Below, piece after piece: positions 51,649 to 64,000 of a DNA stretch of 64,000 nucleotides (within the stretch, counting starts at the first letter, position 1; each line of letters starts with the position of its first letter). Below the pieces are notes generated by a model that searched no databases, was not told the origin of the DNA, and saw nothing but the letters and a program-made list of their open reading frames with translations. The stretch lies in contig CAJJDN010000006.1 in NCBI GenBank assembly GCA_905182985.1, positions 63,914 through 127,913 of the forward strand, given 5' to 3'. Both the position numbers and the translations under genes were made by a program. The stretch is from Paramecium sonneborni. Lineage: Eukaryota > Ciliophora > Oligohymenophorea > Peniculida > Parameciidae.

Positions 51649-54531
51649 TCATTCTAAGCCTAAAATCCAATTAAGTGTATTTAACATTTATTTACACAGA
51701 TGTTCATTATTTCCAATTATTTGTATTGTACATTACATGTTTGGCAAAACTATAAATTTTATCATATAATTTTAATTCACATTAGTCAATTCAAAAATTC
51801 CACCTAATTTAATTTCTATAATTACAAAGTTTGTAAGAAATATATTTTAATTATCGATCACTAAAATAATCCAATTATTGATCTTAAAATTATTCATAAG
51901 AGTTAAATTCACATAATTTTGGAAAGATCCTAAATTTTATTAAATTAACTACTTTTTTAAATAGTGCCCTGTTTTCACTATTTTAGGATTTAATAAAAAT
52001 GTCTCTCCTCTTAAAATTTATTATTTCTTTTATCTCCATTAAGTTCTAAATACTTATAAACTGATATCTTTGAAAAACATAAATGAGACTAAAGTTGTAG
52101 TTAAAAAGAATTAAGATGATATTTATTTGTTAGCCCATTCAGCTATTAATTTTTCAATATTAATTAATTACCTGAAAAAACAGCATTTATTAATCTATAA
52201 TTCTGGTACTATTTAAAAATTCCAATTACTTCCTATTATATTTATTATCCAGATTCAATTCTATCTTAAATTTTATCTGGTTTTAGCCACATTGAAAATT
52301 CTAAAAATATATGTAATGTTATTATTTACATTTGTTATCGCCATCAAATAGAATTTTACAGTTATCAAAGTTTGATTGAGTTTTATTACCAATATATAGT
52401 GTTAACTTTAAATAGTTTTTTTCTTTTAATGGTACATATTGTAAAGCTTGTTTAATTCCTACTTAAAGTTATGGGGAATTGAATAAAGCAGCCTTACCAC
52501 AAATAGTAGCTTTTTTAAAACGTTTCTTTTGTGATTCTGATAAACCATATGAATCTAATAATACAAATTAAGTATTATCATATTTAACAATTCTACCAGT
52601 ATGTTATTTGAGAGGTATTTATTGATCCATTTTTAAAGGGAAAAATTATTGAGTTTAAGTAGATTAACTTAATCCATCAAAATTTTCATCAAAATATTAC
52701 TTTTAGTTGTGTACATAATTAGGGTTTATATGATTCATAGAGGATTATTCTCTTGTATTTCCTCCATATTAATTGTTTTGATGAGGAATTTAAGAACTAT
52801 TTTAATTTTATTCAAACTAATTTGATTATTTAACGGGTTATTTTTAATGTTTCTTTTAATCTACAGTAGAATAAATATATTCATTAGTCAAATTTTCAAT
52901 TTTTTATTATTAATTTTAATGTTATTATTAAAAAGTTGATGACTTGTAAGATTAAACTTCATTTTGTTGTTAATGTTATTAAAATTATTAAGAATTAAGA
53001 TTAGATCCTAATTTAGTGGGTGTTATATATTAATTATCTGGATTAGGAGTTTAAAATTAATTATTCCAATAATCTTAAGTTTCTTTTTATCTTTACTATT
53101 ATTCATATTATTATTATGCTTATAATCTCATTTTTTCTTATTATTTAAATTAATCTAATTTTAATTATTCTTTTTTTTGATTTTCTCTTTATTACTCTTC
53201 TGCTATTTATTTTTCTAAGGCTGCTTATTCTTCTCTAAGTTTAGCTTGTCGTTTTTCTTCTTCTTACTATCTTTTAATTTCATCTTGTTATCTTTTAATT
53301 TCATCTTATTATCTATTAATTTCTTCTTATTATCTTTTAAATTCTTCTTATTTTTATTATTCTTCTATTTGTTTGGATACTAAATATGAATTATTTTATT
53401 ATATTTTGGATTCTTCAATAGCTCTTTTTAACATTTCATCTTCATTTGCAAATTAAGATTATTAATTTTATTATACTTTAGATTATTTTTTTTCTGATTT
53501 TAATGGAAGAGGATCATAATCTTTATTTAATATTTTTTAAATATGTGCTAATGTTTTTTTTTTTAAAGAATTATAAGCTTCAGGAGTACATTAATTTTCA
53601 ATATAAGTAAAATAGTATTTTTAGAATTTTTAAACAAAATCTTTAAGAGTTAATAATTCAGCTAATTCATCTTGATTTAAAAGTCCATCATATTGTTAGA
53701 CTTTATTAATGAGATTGATAAATGATTTTTCAATGATACTCAGGGATTCACAACATGTTGCTAAGACTTCATTAATATATACCATATCAGAATCATTAAC
53801 AAGAGTTTCATTAATCATTTCAATATCTTGATTAATAGTTTATTTGTTTTGATCTGATATAATAATAGATAGTTACTAAGTTAAAGCATGGTTTAATCTT
53901 TTTCTTTTTAATTGCTAAATTATTTTTGAATAGGTTCTTGAGAAGCTTTGTTTGGATCAAAAGGTAAAATGAGACTTGATTAAGGGGGGAATTTAACCTA
54001 AATCTTTGTATGATAAATGTACTCCCATTTACAGTAATTCATCATATTGAATTTTGAATTTAGTAGGTGCTCCTTTTGAATCTTTTGGAAATGTAGTAGC
54101 AAGATATTCAACTAATTCTAATGCTAAGTTTAAGAATTCAATGTTTGATTATGGATCTAAATTGATATTGTATAAAACCTTATCCTTAAAATAGATCTGC
54201 ACCTCTATTAGGATTAGAATCACCTAATTTATGAGTGCATATATTTCCTATAAATGTTAATAATGGTCTAGTTTATATAAATTTGTTAATAAATTTAGCA
54301 GATTTAATAACAATTGCATCTTTAATAAGCTAAAGATAAGATAGTTAATACTCTTAAGAGTAATAATTTTCTTAATGATGGTTCATCTGAATTAAAAACT
54401 TAAAGAGCTTATTCTAATGTTGCATCAATGAATTCAACATCATTAGCTTTAAGTTTTTCAATGATTTTTTATGCATTTTTATTATAAGCAGATTTGTCTT
54501 GAGTGGCAGTTTGTATTTATATTTGTAACAT
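51649..54531 (-). CDS. VHS/GAT-like trafficking adaptor with Gln-rich linker
   Basis: Start at 54531. Residues 1-190 are VHS-like (KDAIVIKSAKFINKFIQTRP, LNLALELVEYLATTFPKD, YDELLQMGVHLSY). Residues about 230-310 are GAT-like (VLATCCESLSIIEKSFINLI, DELAELLTLKDFVQKF). A long Glu/Gln/Arg coiled linker follows (EEINRQQDEIKRQQDEIKRQ) and then a C-terminal beta-rich region possibly like an adaptin ear. This resembles TOM1/GGA adaptors that sort ubiquitinated cargo at endosomes or the TGN. Introns: 54330-54351 (22 nt) and about 52143-52171 (29 nt). Frame breaks sit at an A4/T4 run (54188-54191), a G6/C6 run (53984-53989), and possibly near 53850 and the T6 run before the second intron. Family call is by eye. 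Confidence 0.6.
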
Positions 54532-54540
54532 TAAATAATT

Positions 54541-55642
54541 ATGAATTAAATTTTGTAAATACCTCCAAAGTATTATGCGAATTTTAATAAGAATTAACCA
54601 AAGGAATATTGGGATTATGATAATTTTGAGAATGAATGGGGAGTATTTATAAAATAATTAATATTTTCTAGGATAGTGATTAATATGAAGTGATAAAGAA
54701 AATAGGAAGAGGCAAATATTCAGATGTATATGAAGGAATCAAATTTCCTTAAGGGACAAGAGTTGTCATTAAAGTATTAAAACCAGTCAAGAAATAAAAA
54801 ATAAAAAGAGAAACTAAAATATTACTCACTATTAGAGGACATCCAAATGTCATTGAATTATCAGATATTGTTAGAGATCCATCATCTAAAACTCCATGCT
54901 TGATTTTTGATTACATAGATCATGTTGACTTTAGAAGTTTGTTTCCTAAATTAACTGATATTGAAATTAGATTCTATCTTTTCGAATTAATCAAAGCTTT
55001 AGATTATTGTCATTCAAAAGGCATTATGCATAGAGATGTTAAACCATAAAATATAATTGTGGATCCTAAAAAAAAGTTATTGAAATTATTGGATTTTGGT
55101 TTAGCTGAATATTATCATCCAGGATAAGATTATAATGTTAGAGTTGCATCACGTTATTTCAAAGGACCAGAATTATTAGTTGATAATGTCTATTATGATT
55201 ATTCTCTAGATATTTGGAGTACTGGAGCAATGATGGCATCTATGGTATCTAATTGTCATAAAAATAGATTTTTAAAAAAGAACCTTTTTTTTAAGGATAG
55301 GACAATTATGACTAGTTAGTTGTGATTTCTAAAGTTTTAGGAACTGAAGAATTATAAGCTTATATAAAGAAATATAGAATCAGATTGGATCCTGTTTTAG
55401 AATCTAAATTAGGAAAGTAATTATATCTTATATAAAATTTATTAGTTATCCTAAAAAAGAATGGGTTAAATTCATAAATGCTGAAAATAAACATTTGTGT
55501 AGTGATGAGGCTATCGATATTCTCTCAAGAATGCTCATTTATGATCATGTATAATACTTTCTTATTTATATTATAGGCTTTAAGAATTACACCAAAAGAT
55601 GCAATGGATCATCCATATTTCCTACCTGTAAAAGGTAAATGA
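54541..55642 (+). CDS. CSNK2A: Casein kinase II alpha subunit
   Basis: 330 aa constitutive Ser/Thr kinase. CK2 hallmarks: [26 protein letters not shown], basic cluster KPVKKQKIKRE (substrate and inhibitor binding), [35 protein letters not shown] and [24 protein letters not shown]. Introns: 54643-54671 (29 nt), 55245-55267 (23), 55417-55445 (29) and 55549-55576 (28). The DFG position reads DFG, whereas animal and yeast CK2 alpha has DWG. The C-terminus is short (PVKGK). The start is 9 bp from the divergent adaptor start. Confidence 0.96.
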
Positions 55643-55686
55643 TTATCATTGTTATTAAATTTATCATAAATAAATAATTATTGATA

Positions 55687-56298
55687 TCATTCTGATAGTT
55701 TTTTATTATTTCCTCTTAGTAGTTTTCTAATGAATGGTAGAGGTACTCCAACATTTTATTGTAAATTATCTAAAATAGGAAAATTATATATTGTTTTCTT
55801 TGGTATTATTTATGTTATATTGATTTATTAAATTGTTTAATTAAATGAAGATCCATCTTAATTTGAACTAGTTCTCTTTTTAGTTTCAAATCTAAATGAT
55901 TATAATAATCTGCTATTGCCTTTTCCTCTTTTCTAAATCAGATTCTTACTTTCTGTACTATTTCCATTTTTTGATCTAAATTCCCAATTTAATATACTTA
56001 GATCAGGATACAATGATGGACGAGGCTAATCTCTAATTAATAATATTAACTACTTTTTTAATAATAACTATAACGGTGTTGCTTTTATTTTTCTTGAAAC
56101 ACTTTAAACTTTCATATGTTTTAACATTTTATCATCTTATTCAAATAAATTTTAATTGCTCAATTCTTTTTTCATTTAATATTAAAGTTCATCTAATTTA
56201 CCTTTATCATAATCTTCGAATATTTCTGCATCTGATTAACTATTAATTTCATCATCAGAATCATGTTTTACTTCTGTTTATTCTACTTTAAGTGACAT
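55687..56298 (-). CDS. Charged 203-aa protein or C-terminal tail of the carboxypeptidase
   Basis: 204 codons, starting MSLKVEQTEVKHDSDDE. Acidic N-terminus, then basic, with a low-complexity Ser/Arg/Gln part (SFRFETKKRTSSNQ). It follows in the same frame, 1 bp after the carboxypeptidase TGA, so it may be a tail of that protein if the TGA is removed or is an error. No domain recognised. Confidence 0.5.
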
Positions 56299-56299
56299 T

Positions 56300-57913
56300 T
56301 CATTTATTGTTTTTAACAATTAATTTTATTCTATGTTTCATATCCAATGTTTTACTTAGTTATTTTTAATGTTATTGCTTCATATTCAAATACAGATACA
56401 ATGTTTCACCTATACAGAATCCACTTTCAATCCAATCATTACTTATGAATCTAATATTCTTTCCTTTTTAATAACCACAAAAAGATGCCTCTATTGTATA
56501 ACATATTGATTCTATAAATTAATTTGCAAAAGCTCTTGCTGTTCCCATCTTAAATTTTGGTATCCCAAATTCACATGATTTATATCTAAATGAATCCAAT
56601 CTTTATTATAAAATTAATGGAATTATCTTTGTTTCATTATTTATGGCTGGACCATATAAAAAAATATTCTATCTTAATTAATGACCATGAAAATCAAAAT
56701 AACCAATCAATTTTTATTTATTATCATCTATTAAACATTTTAAAGCTTTAACTTCTGGTAATAATGTTAAATCTATCTCTTAAAATTATCTATTTAAATC
56801 TACTCCACTTAAACCATTTCTATAATTTCCTACTATAACTCCATCTGGATTCAACATTGGAATTATCTTAAATATTATACTATTAATTTTTAATTAATGA
56901 AATACTTTTTTCTAAGATATTATGCCATAAAAGATTCTCCTAATAAAAATTAAATGAAACCTTAAATCATAAAAGAACTGCAAGTTTCAGATGGATGAAC
57001 TCTTGCAGTTAAAATTATAATCTTCTTATTTTTATCTATAGTTTTATCTGTTATTATTATCAATGGTAACACAAATCCAGATAAAGTATTAGCTATTTTT
57101 AATTTTGAGAAATGTTATTTTGATTATTTACTCCATTTTTTAATCTTGTTCATTAATTATGTGTAAGTATAAGGTGGCAAGGTTGCAAAAGAGACTTCAT
57201 CATTTTCATATTCGAATATATATGTAAATGAAAGAATAAAGTATTATCCTTATTATTAATATTTTATATTATCACCTTACTAACTAAAATATTTGCTTTT
57301 ACTCTTTTTTGATAAAACATATGGTTTCATACCTTTTGTATATAAACTTTATGGTTTAGTGAAATTACAGATATTAAATTTAATTTTTGTTTATTCATTT
57401 TAAGTTATTTTGAAATAAAACCAATTGCTATGACCTAAAGAATTAGTGTCTATTCTCATATATAAATTATATTCACAGTTTGAAATCTAAACAAATAAAT
57501 GAATAAATTACATAATCTACTCGATCTAGATTACCAGATTCAAAATTAGAATCGAATTTTAAACCTGATTTTATCATACCTACAAAAGGTCTGCATTTCA
57601 AAGGAGTTAAAGTTTGTGAATCCTATAATAATTCATGATTATTTTGAATTAACATATGAATTTATTTAGTGTTTTATAAGGGTTAACTCAAATAAATAGT
57701 TTTATTATTAACAAAGGCTTTTGGAACATCTAAGTTTAAAATTTGACATTTTTTAATGGATTTAGAAATTGTGAGTTTTTTTTCAAAAGCTTGATTGTAT
57801 TCTTCATTATTTTAGGAAGTTTTAGATTTTTATTAATAGTTTTCTAAATGATATTGATCAATATCATTAGAGGAATCAAATCCTTCTCTTGAACTACATT
57901 GTTAAAGAATCAT
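56300..57913 (-). CDS. Cytosolic carboxypeptidase (CCP/AGTPBP family, M14D)
   Basis: 517 aa. CCPs remove glutamates from the C-terminus or side chains of tubulin and other proteins, shaping microtubule modification in cilia. The CCP-specific N-domain is present (FESGNLDR^[14 protein letters not shown] and HSNWFYFKI), then the M14 domain: zinc motif [11 protein letters not shown] (HxxE), [26 protein letters not shown], third ligand in FDFHGH, and catalytic Glu in YTIEASFCG. The usual HPGE reads HPSE. Introns: 57487-57520 (34 nt) and 56880-56905 (26 nt). Both restore family-conserved sequence. Confidence 0.9.
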
Positions 57914-58085
57914 TTATATAAAATTATCATATAAGTAGTATTTTATAATTGAATAAATATAAAGAGAATAAGGAATTAGAAGAAGAGGAAATAAATGAAT
58001 ATGGTTTAGTAGGTAAAAAGAGGTTTCAAAGTGAATTGTTAATTATTAATCAAAAATAACACGTAGCTTTTAATTAATTGAATTA

Positions 58086-58715
58086 ATGTTTATAGTTCTC
58101 TTATTTTCAACTATTTAAGCTTTATCAACAGGATTAGATGGAGGTAAGGAATTGTGTTTAGGAGTATAAGGAAAGAGAACTGCATTATTTTAAATCTCTT
58201 TTGTAGTATCTGGGTTTTAAGAGGATAATATTGAGATGAAAGTAATATTGATTAAATAAGATATTTAGTTTTATTCTCCAAGAAAAACATTGTTGAAATC
58301 TAGTTTAAAATAGAAAGAAGGGAATTATAAAGAAATAATGACAGATGATGGATAATATGAAGTGTGTTTTAAATCATTAGATAAATATTATAAATTAATT
58401 AGTTTTAATTTTGATTTTATAGAAGAAAATGATTTAGCTTTGGCAGGTAATATTATTTATTATTGTTAATTAGAAACAATGGATTAAATGGCTGAGGAGA
58501 TGAAATAAGCATATAGAAGTTTAAAAACAATATAAAACAATTAACATTATTAAAATGATAGAGAGAATGAACATTAGAGAATGTTAGAATCAACAGAAAA
58601 AAAACTCTGGTGGTGTTCAGCAGGTAAAATGGGAGCTCTAATTATTATATGCATTTCTCAAATATATATGTTAACAGGATACTTTAAAGGTAAATCATTT
58701 GGTCCAAATGTTTGA
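58086..58715 (+). CDS. p24/emp24 family cargo receptor
   Basis: 200 aa type-I membrane protein of early secretory vesicles. Signal peptide MFIVLLFSTIQALS, GOLD domain (residues 20-120), a coiled-coil neck (DQMAEEMKQAYRSLKTIQNN), then WW plus a TM helix (ALIIICISQIYMLTGYF) and a short cytosolic tail GKSFGPNV. The tail lacks the usual dilysine or diphenylalanine sorting signal, unless FGPNV substitutes. One 27-nt intron (58447-58473). Confidence 0.8.
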
Positions 58716-58740
58716 GATTTTTATATAAATTAATATATTT

Positions 58741-60371
58741 ATGGATTAAAAGCAAGATCATACAAATTAGATTCTAGCTTAATTAGAAACAACAGAATCA
58801 TTAAGCTCTTTGGATGTAGCTAAATCTTTGGCTATAAATCATTAAGAATTAGTGGGATATTTGTTACAATTGGAATCTGCTAATTATATTAAGACAGAAG
58901 TATAAATCATAATTATTATTCATAGGGTTTAAAATAGGATTACTTGTAATTAACAGAAGAAGGAAATACAATATTAAATTCTTAATCTGGAGAATATGAA
59001 ATATATTAGAAGGTACCTAATGAAGGAATTTCGATGGCAGAATTATAGAAATTATTTGGAATAGAATAGATTGTGAAAGTAAAATAAGAATAAGGAGATA
59101 AAAAAGAGAAATAAGTAGAAGATCCAAAAAAGAAATAATTTGATTTAGGATTTGGTAATGCAAAGAAAATGGGTTATATAAAAATGGATAAAGGAATAAT
59201 AAGTAAGGTTGGAAATGATTTACCTGATAAAATAAAATAAGAATTATAATAATTTAATAATATTAAATTAGGTTCAGCATAAGCAAAATTATTAATTGAT
59301 AGAAAATTAGCAATGATTTCAACTATAAAATATTTTGATATTAAAAAAGGTAATAAATATGCACCGAAATTCAGAGAATAATTAGCATCATTAACAACAG
59401 AATAATTATTAAATGGAGATTGGAAGAATTGTGATTATAAAAGTATAAATTTAAAAGCTGAAGGAGAAAAAAGTAATTATTAATATTATAAATATAAGTA
59501 TCAATGGGTAATTTACATCCTTTATTGAAAGTAAGGAAATAGTTTTCATAAATACTAATAGGATTAGGATTTGAAGAGATGCCAACAAATTAATTTGTAG
59601 AATCATCTTTTTGGAATTTCGATGCTCTTTTTTAACCTTAAAAACATCCAGCAAGAGATGCACATGATACTTTCTTTTGTAGTGATCCAGAATATAGTGA
59701 AGAAGTAGATACATAATTAAGAGATAAAGTTAAAATTATGCATTAAACAGGAGGTGTAGGTAGTATTGGATATTAATATGAATGGTCTCATGAAGAAGCT
59801 AGAAAAAATATATTAAGAACTCATACAACTGCTGTCTCTTCTAAAATGTTATATAGAATAGCATAATAATATAAAGAAAAAGGTTATTTTCCTAAGAAAT
59901 ATTTCAGTATTGATAAAGTGTTTAGAAATGAGACTTTAGATGCAACACATTTAGCTGAGTTTCATTAAATTGAAGGAGTTGTTGTTGATAAGAATGCATC
60001 ATTAGGTTAATTGATGGGAATCATTAGAGAATTCTTTAGATAAATTGGAATTAATAAATTGTGGTTTAAACCTACATATAATCCATATACTGAACCTAGT
60101 ATGGAGATATATGGTAATATATATTATTATTTTAGGATATCATCCTGTACTTAAAAAGAAAGTTGAAATTGGTAATTCTGGTGTTTTTAGACCTGAAATG
60201 TTGGCTCCTCTTGGTCTTCCAGAAGATGTTAATGTTATTGCTTGGGGATTGGGATTAGAGAGACCTACCATGATTTATTATGATATTAGAGATATAAGAA
60301 CTATGGTAGGACCAGAAGTCAAAGTTGAGACTGTTAGATCTAATCCATTCTGTGTTTTTGAAAGTAAATGA
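58741..60371 (+). CDS. FARSA: Phenylalanyl-tRNA synthetase alpha subunit (cytosolic)
   Basis: 518 aa class-II aminoacyl-tRNA synthetase subunit; pairs with beta to charge tRNA-Phe. N-terminal winged-helix region (residues 1-200), then the catalytic core: [32 protein letters not shown], motif 2 [37 protein letters not shown] and motif 3 [19 protein letters not shown]. Introns: 58900-58925 (26 nt), 59473-59498 (26) and 60114-60135 (22). Matches eukaryotic/archaeal alpha length (about 508 aa in human). Confidence 0.97.
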
Positions 60372-60404
60372 TATATTTTAATATAAATATATACAAATGC
60401 ATTG

Positions 60405-63400
60405 TCATTCTTTTATTATTTTACCTCTTTTCATTAATAATTTATTCTTTTTCTACATCAACTTTGTTTTCATCTTTCTTTATCTCTTTTCTTAAAACTT
60501 CTAAGGATCCTTTATTGCTAACATTTTATTCTATATCTTTTTCTCCACTTTTACCTTATTCAACTCTTACTATATTGAAGAATATTTCGATATAAATTCT
60601 TGAGCCCCTACTTACTTCTCTATTAATTTTAAAATCTATTTAATATTTATTTTTATTTACCTAATCAATAATTGGCATCTCCTACTAAAGTGATTAGATT
60701 CTCAATATACTTTCGATTATCATTTTATTACTCATAAATCCATTACTAATTATATATTGATAAAATTCCATTAAATTTTCTATTCCTTTGTTTAATTACA
60801 ATTATTTTGCCATCAAATTAGTAGTTACTTTTAATAAACATTCAAACACTAAATTAATAATTTATTCTTATTCTTATTCCTATAATAAATTTAAATAATC
60901 TAATATAAATTTGAATGTTAATTCTTAATTTATTATTATTTAATTTCTAGCAAATTTTATTAAAAACAAATATTTTGTTATCTTTTACATATTTTTGACA
61001 ATATGATCTTGTTATATCTAAATTTAAGTATGAATAATATTTAAATGTTTAGATCTTATTAACAATTAAATTGCTTAATTAGCTGTTTCTTAATGAGGAT
61101 ATTAAACACATTTAAATAATTTACAAATTGTATTTTATTCATAAATTAATATTAATTAGTTCTCATCTATAACATTTAATAGTTTTAATAAAGAATGAAG
61201 AGATTGTTATAATTCTGGATATTCTGAAACTGATATTGCTTCTAATTCATTTGCCCATTAACTATTTTTTAGATTTTTATTTTAAATATTTTTAGCTTAG
61301 ATTGTATTTTTCCATTCATTCCAATTAGTAATACATTTATCAATTAATTCATTTGATGATAAAATAAATTTGGATTAATAATATTTTAAATGATCTTTTA
61401 AAATAAATAAACTTTCTAGACCTGATAATTGTACTTTTAGTTTATCATTAGTCATCCAAATTAATGAATTTTATGTAAATTTCATGATTTTATCTTATGT
61501 TGTTTTAGAAATTAATGTATTTAAAACATTAATAAGTTATTCTTTAAGAGTATCAACATCTTCTTTAACTAAGGCTACAATTAAAGAGAAATATGAAATT
61601 TCAGATAATTTGTTAACAGTATCTAAAGGAAAGTATAAAAATATTTATTATAAACATTAAAGGATTATCATTCTACCACCAAAATACTTATATTAAAGAT
61701 TTGCAATAATAAAGTCATAATGTTATTACAAGACTTAACTTGATAATGGATATTTGATAAGAAAATTAATATATATTTATTAACATAGATTTTGTGTTTT
61801 CTTAGTTGTTTATAACATAGATTCTCTAACTTTAAGAATAATATCATAAATTTATGGTAATGGCCAAATAGCATGAATTATAAGTTTTAAACATTCTAAT
61901 GATTCATTTGATTCTAAATATAGATCTATAAAATGAACTAATGTTTTTTATTATTATAAAGTGAATTCATTTAATTTACTATCAAGAATAGCTTTTAATA
62001 AAAGAAATGAATCTCTAATAAATTATTCATCTGTTGATGTAATAGTAGATAAACATTACATAGCATTTTAAATAATTTATTTTTTAAATTATAAAACCCA
62101 ATCAAATCTTTTAATCATTGCAGATATAACTGATACACATTCAGTAATCATGTCTTTATGATTTAAACATTCTAAAATGATAGAAAACATTTTTTATAAA
62201 AGTGGAGAATCTTCGATATTGTGAATGTTGTGATGTAATAGTTTTATGCTTATAAAATTTACAAGACCATAAATAATAGTACTTGATGTTTTTAATTTAT
62301 TTTATTTTATATAAGTAGAGATTGATTATGATCCATAAGAAGGTAATTATATTGACATAATATCTTCCTTAGTAATCTTTTTATAGGTACCTTAACCATA
62401 AGTAAAATCTAGATTATGTGTTTATTTTAAAGAATCTGCTAATTTATAGCTAGTTTCACAAATCATCAAATATATGACTTAAACAATATTCTAAACTGAT
62501 TAATTATTTATCAATCCTAAATATAAATGTTCAAAAATTAATTTTAATTTACTATGTAAATTATGAGATATCTAATATTAAGTAATATAATAATCTATAG
62601 TTCCAATTAATTTAGGTAGAGAATTAACAAAATTAATTAATGAACCAACTATTTTAAAATTTTACATTCCTTTTTTACTCTTAATTTCTTTAGTCTTTTT
62701 AGGTAAAGTTTCAGTATCTTTTTCAGTGCATAATCTTCCAAATACTTCATCTAATAATATTTCCATAATTTCTTCTAAACAATTATCAATTTGACCAATT
62801 TCAGTTATTTATTCTAATAATAATCCTAAAGTATAAGATAAAACATGATTTTCAAATCCTTATATAAGTATAGATTTCATTTGTATAATAATAAACTTTA
62901 AAAATATAGGTCCTATTTTACGACTTAAATCTAATAAACATTTTCTAGTTTCATCTCTTACATCATTATCTTTACTCTTTAATAATCTACATAATTTGCC
63001 AACTAGTTTATTTAATTCAATCATAAAATTTTCAGGTGGTAATTAAATAATTAATTCAGTTAATGATATAGACAGCTAAACTCTATGTTTTTCATCTAAT
63101 AAAAATAAATTTTTTAATGGTAAATATATTTATTTTAATAAAATATTAGATCTATCCTACCATTCTTATATTTCATCTACTGTAATATCAATAATTTGAT
63201 TCCAAAATTAATTTGAAACATCTTTAATTTCTCTAACTTTTGCTAATTCTTTTTCTTATTAAATAAGACTTCTATAACTAAATTCAAAATCAATAATTTA
63301 AGTATTTTATTACTCTTCTTCAATGCTTATATATTATTATAAATAATCTTATAATTTAGATTCTGAATTCATTTATAATCTTTCTTTGATTAATTTTATT

Positions 63401-64000
63401 ACATTGAAATTATCATCTTTATTAGAAGCAATTATTGATATAGTTTTAATCAAAGCATTAGATAATTATTATTTATTACTTATCATACTTTTTTCTAATT
63501 TTTTAGTTAATTATTACATTAAACTAATTCTTCTTTCAAAATCAAAATGGCTACAAATATACCCATACATTTAAATAGAAACATCTTATAATGTTAAATA
63601 GTGTGATTTATTTGCATCTGTTAATTTATGTTTATGATTATTCAATTCACCTCCAGCATAAAATATATAAAAGTCTAATAAAGGTAACATTATTTTTGAA
63701 ACTGATTCAATTAATAAAACAGGTATTTACATTAGTCTCTTTTAAATTAATTAAGCTCCTTTTATTCTTTTAATTAATTAAATATCAAAAATTAAATTGA
63801 AGACATTTTAATCTGGATTCTCATTTTCAAATAATACTTTAAATTCACAATAGCCACTATCGTATTATTCTTCAATCATATTTAATGGTTAATTATTTAA
63901 AATTTATTAAGTGTATTCATCAATTTATATGCATAATAAATAATGTTCAAATAATTACAAAGCAGCTTTTACTGAAGTTTCTTCATTCATTTTCATTAAT
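60405..64000 (-). CDS. UTP20: UTP20-like U3 snoRNP protein (C-terminal part; 5' end beyond window)
   Basis: Open minus-strand frame running off the right edge. Long alpha-helical HEAT-type solenoid (over 1000 residues here). Family-like stretch: LVGKLCRLLKSKDNDVRDET, LSRKIGPIFLKFIIIQMKS, QGFENHVLSYTLGLLLEQ, LDEVFGRLCTEKD. The highly basic C-terminus (KMKTKLMQKKNKLLMKRGK) is typical of UTP20/DRIM, a 90S pre-ribosome component in the nucleolus. One 25-nt intron at 60636-60660 joins the basic tail. A further intron or frame break lies at about 63690-63730. Identity is by eye. Confidence 0.75.

Noticed and set aside
59451..59714. Minus-strand ORF of 87 aa
   Set aside because: Lies opposite the conserved core of PheRS alpha.

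Overview
The window looks like macronuclear-type DNA of a Paramecium-like ciliate. Long reading frames only appear when TAA and TAG are read as glutamine and TGA is the sole stop. The introns are tiny (most 21-36 nt, typically GTA...TAG), the DNA is very AT-rich, and many genes are nearly back to back. Under the standard code almost every gene falls into short fragments, so coordinates below come from hand translation with the ciliate code and hand-placed introns. For most genes the summed exon length is a multiple of three and ends in TGA, which supports the models.

Layout. 1-2.6 kb: 3' part of a gene with a 25-residue repeat array. 2.6-6.9 kb: dipeptidyl peptidase III and a small gene, with a scaffold gap flanked by a duplicated 776-bp piece. 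7.1-16.6 kb: a gene relic, an unknown gene, ribosomal protein S15 (uS19), a TM-RING ubiquitin ligase, an unknown gene, a twin-CX9C mitochondrial protein, a frame-broken Myb gene, and two small genes. 16.6-20.8 kb: Gln-rich and coiled-coil genes. 21.9-23.6 kb: a PH-domain protein kinase. 24.6-26.5 kb: three small genes. 26.8-31.0 kb: the ciliary WD-repeat protein CFAP251/WDR66, whose 5' third is present twice around a single N. 31.3-38.5 kb: a GBP-like GTPase with a giant coiled coil, ATAD3 and ARV1. 38.5-44.0 kb: Elongator subunit Elp3, two unresolved small genes, a lysophospholipid acyltransferase and a probable Elp4. 44.0-47.9 kb: unresolved small genes, a dynein light chain, tRNA-Leu(AAG) and a coiled-coil gene. 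48-64 kb: a decayed gene, PP2A catalytic subunit, a VHS/GAT-like adaptor, casein kinase II alpha, a small gene, a cytosolic carboxypeptidase, a p24 cargo receptor, PheRS alpha and the C-terminal part of UTP20.

Most genes are eukaryotic housekeeping or ciliary genes (translation and tRNA modification: S15, PheRS alpha, Elp3/Elp4, UTP20; signalling: PP2A, CK2, PH-kinase; cilia and tubulin: CFAP251, dynein light chain, carboxypeptidase; membranes: ARV1, acyltransferase, p24, adaptor, ATAD3). I see no operon-like system, mobile element or CRISPR. The most unusual structural points are divergent gene pairs whose start codons lie only 9-26 bp apart, a homogenised higher-order repeat inside a coding region, a GBP-coiled-coil fusion, Elp3 and Elp4 lying close together, and several genes broken by single TGA codons or one-base shifts. 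The last group may be true relics, unrecognised introns or draft-sequence errors. The two duplicated blocks next to N runs are most likely assembly artefacts.
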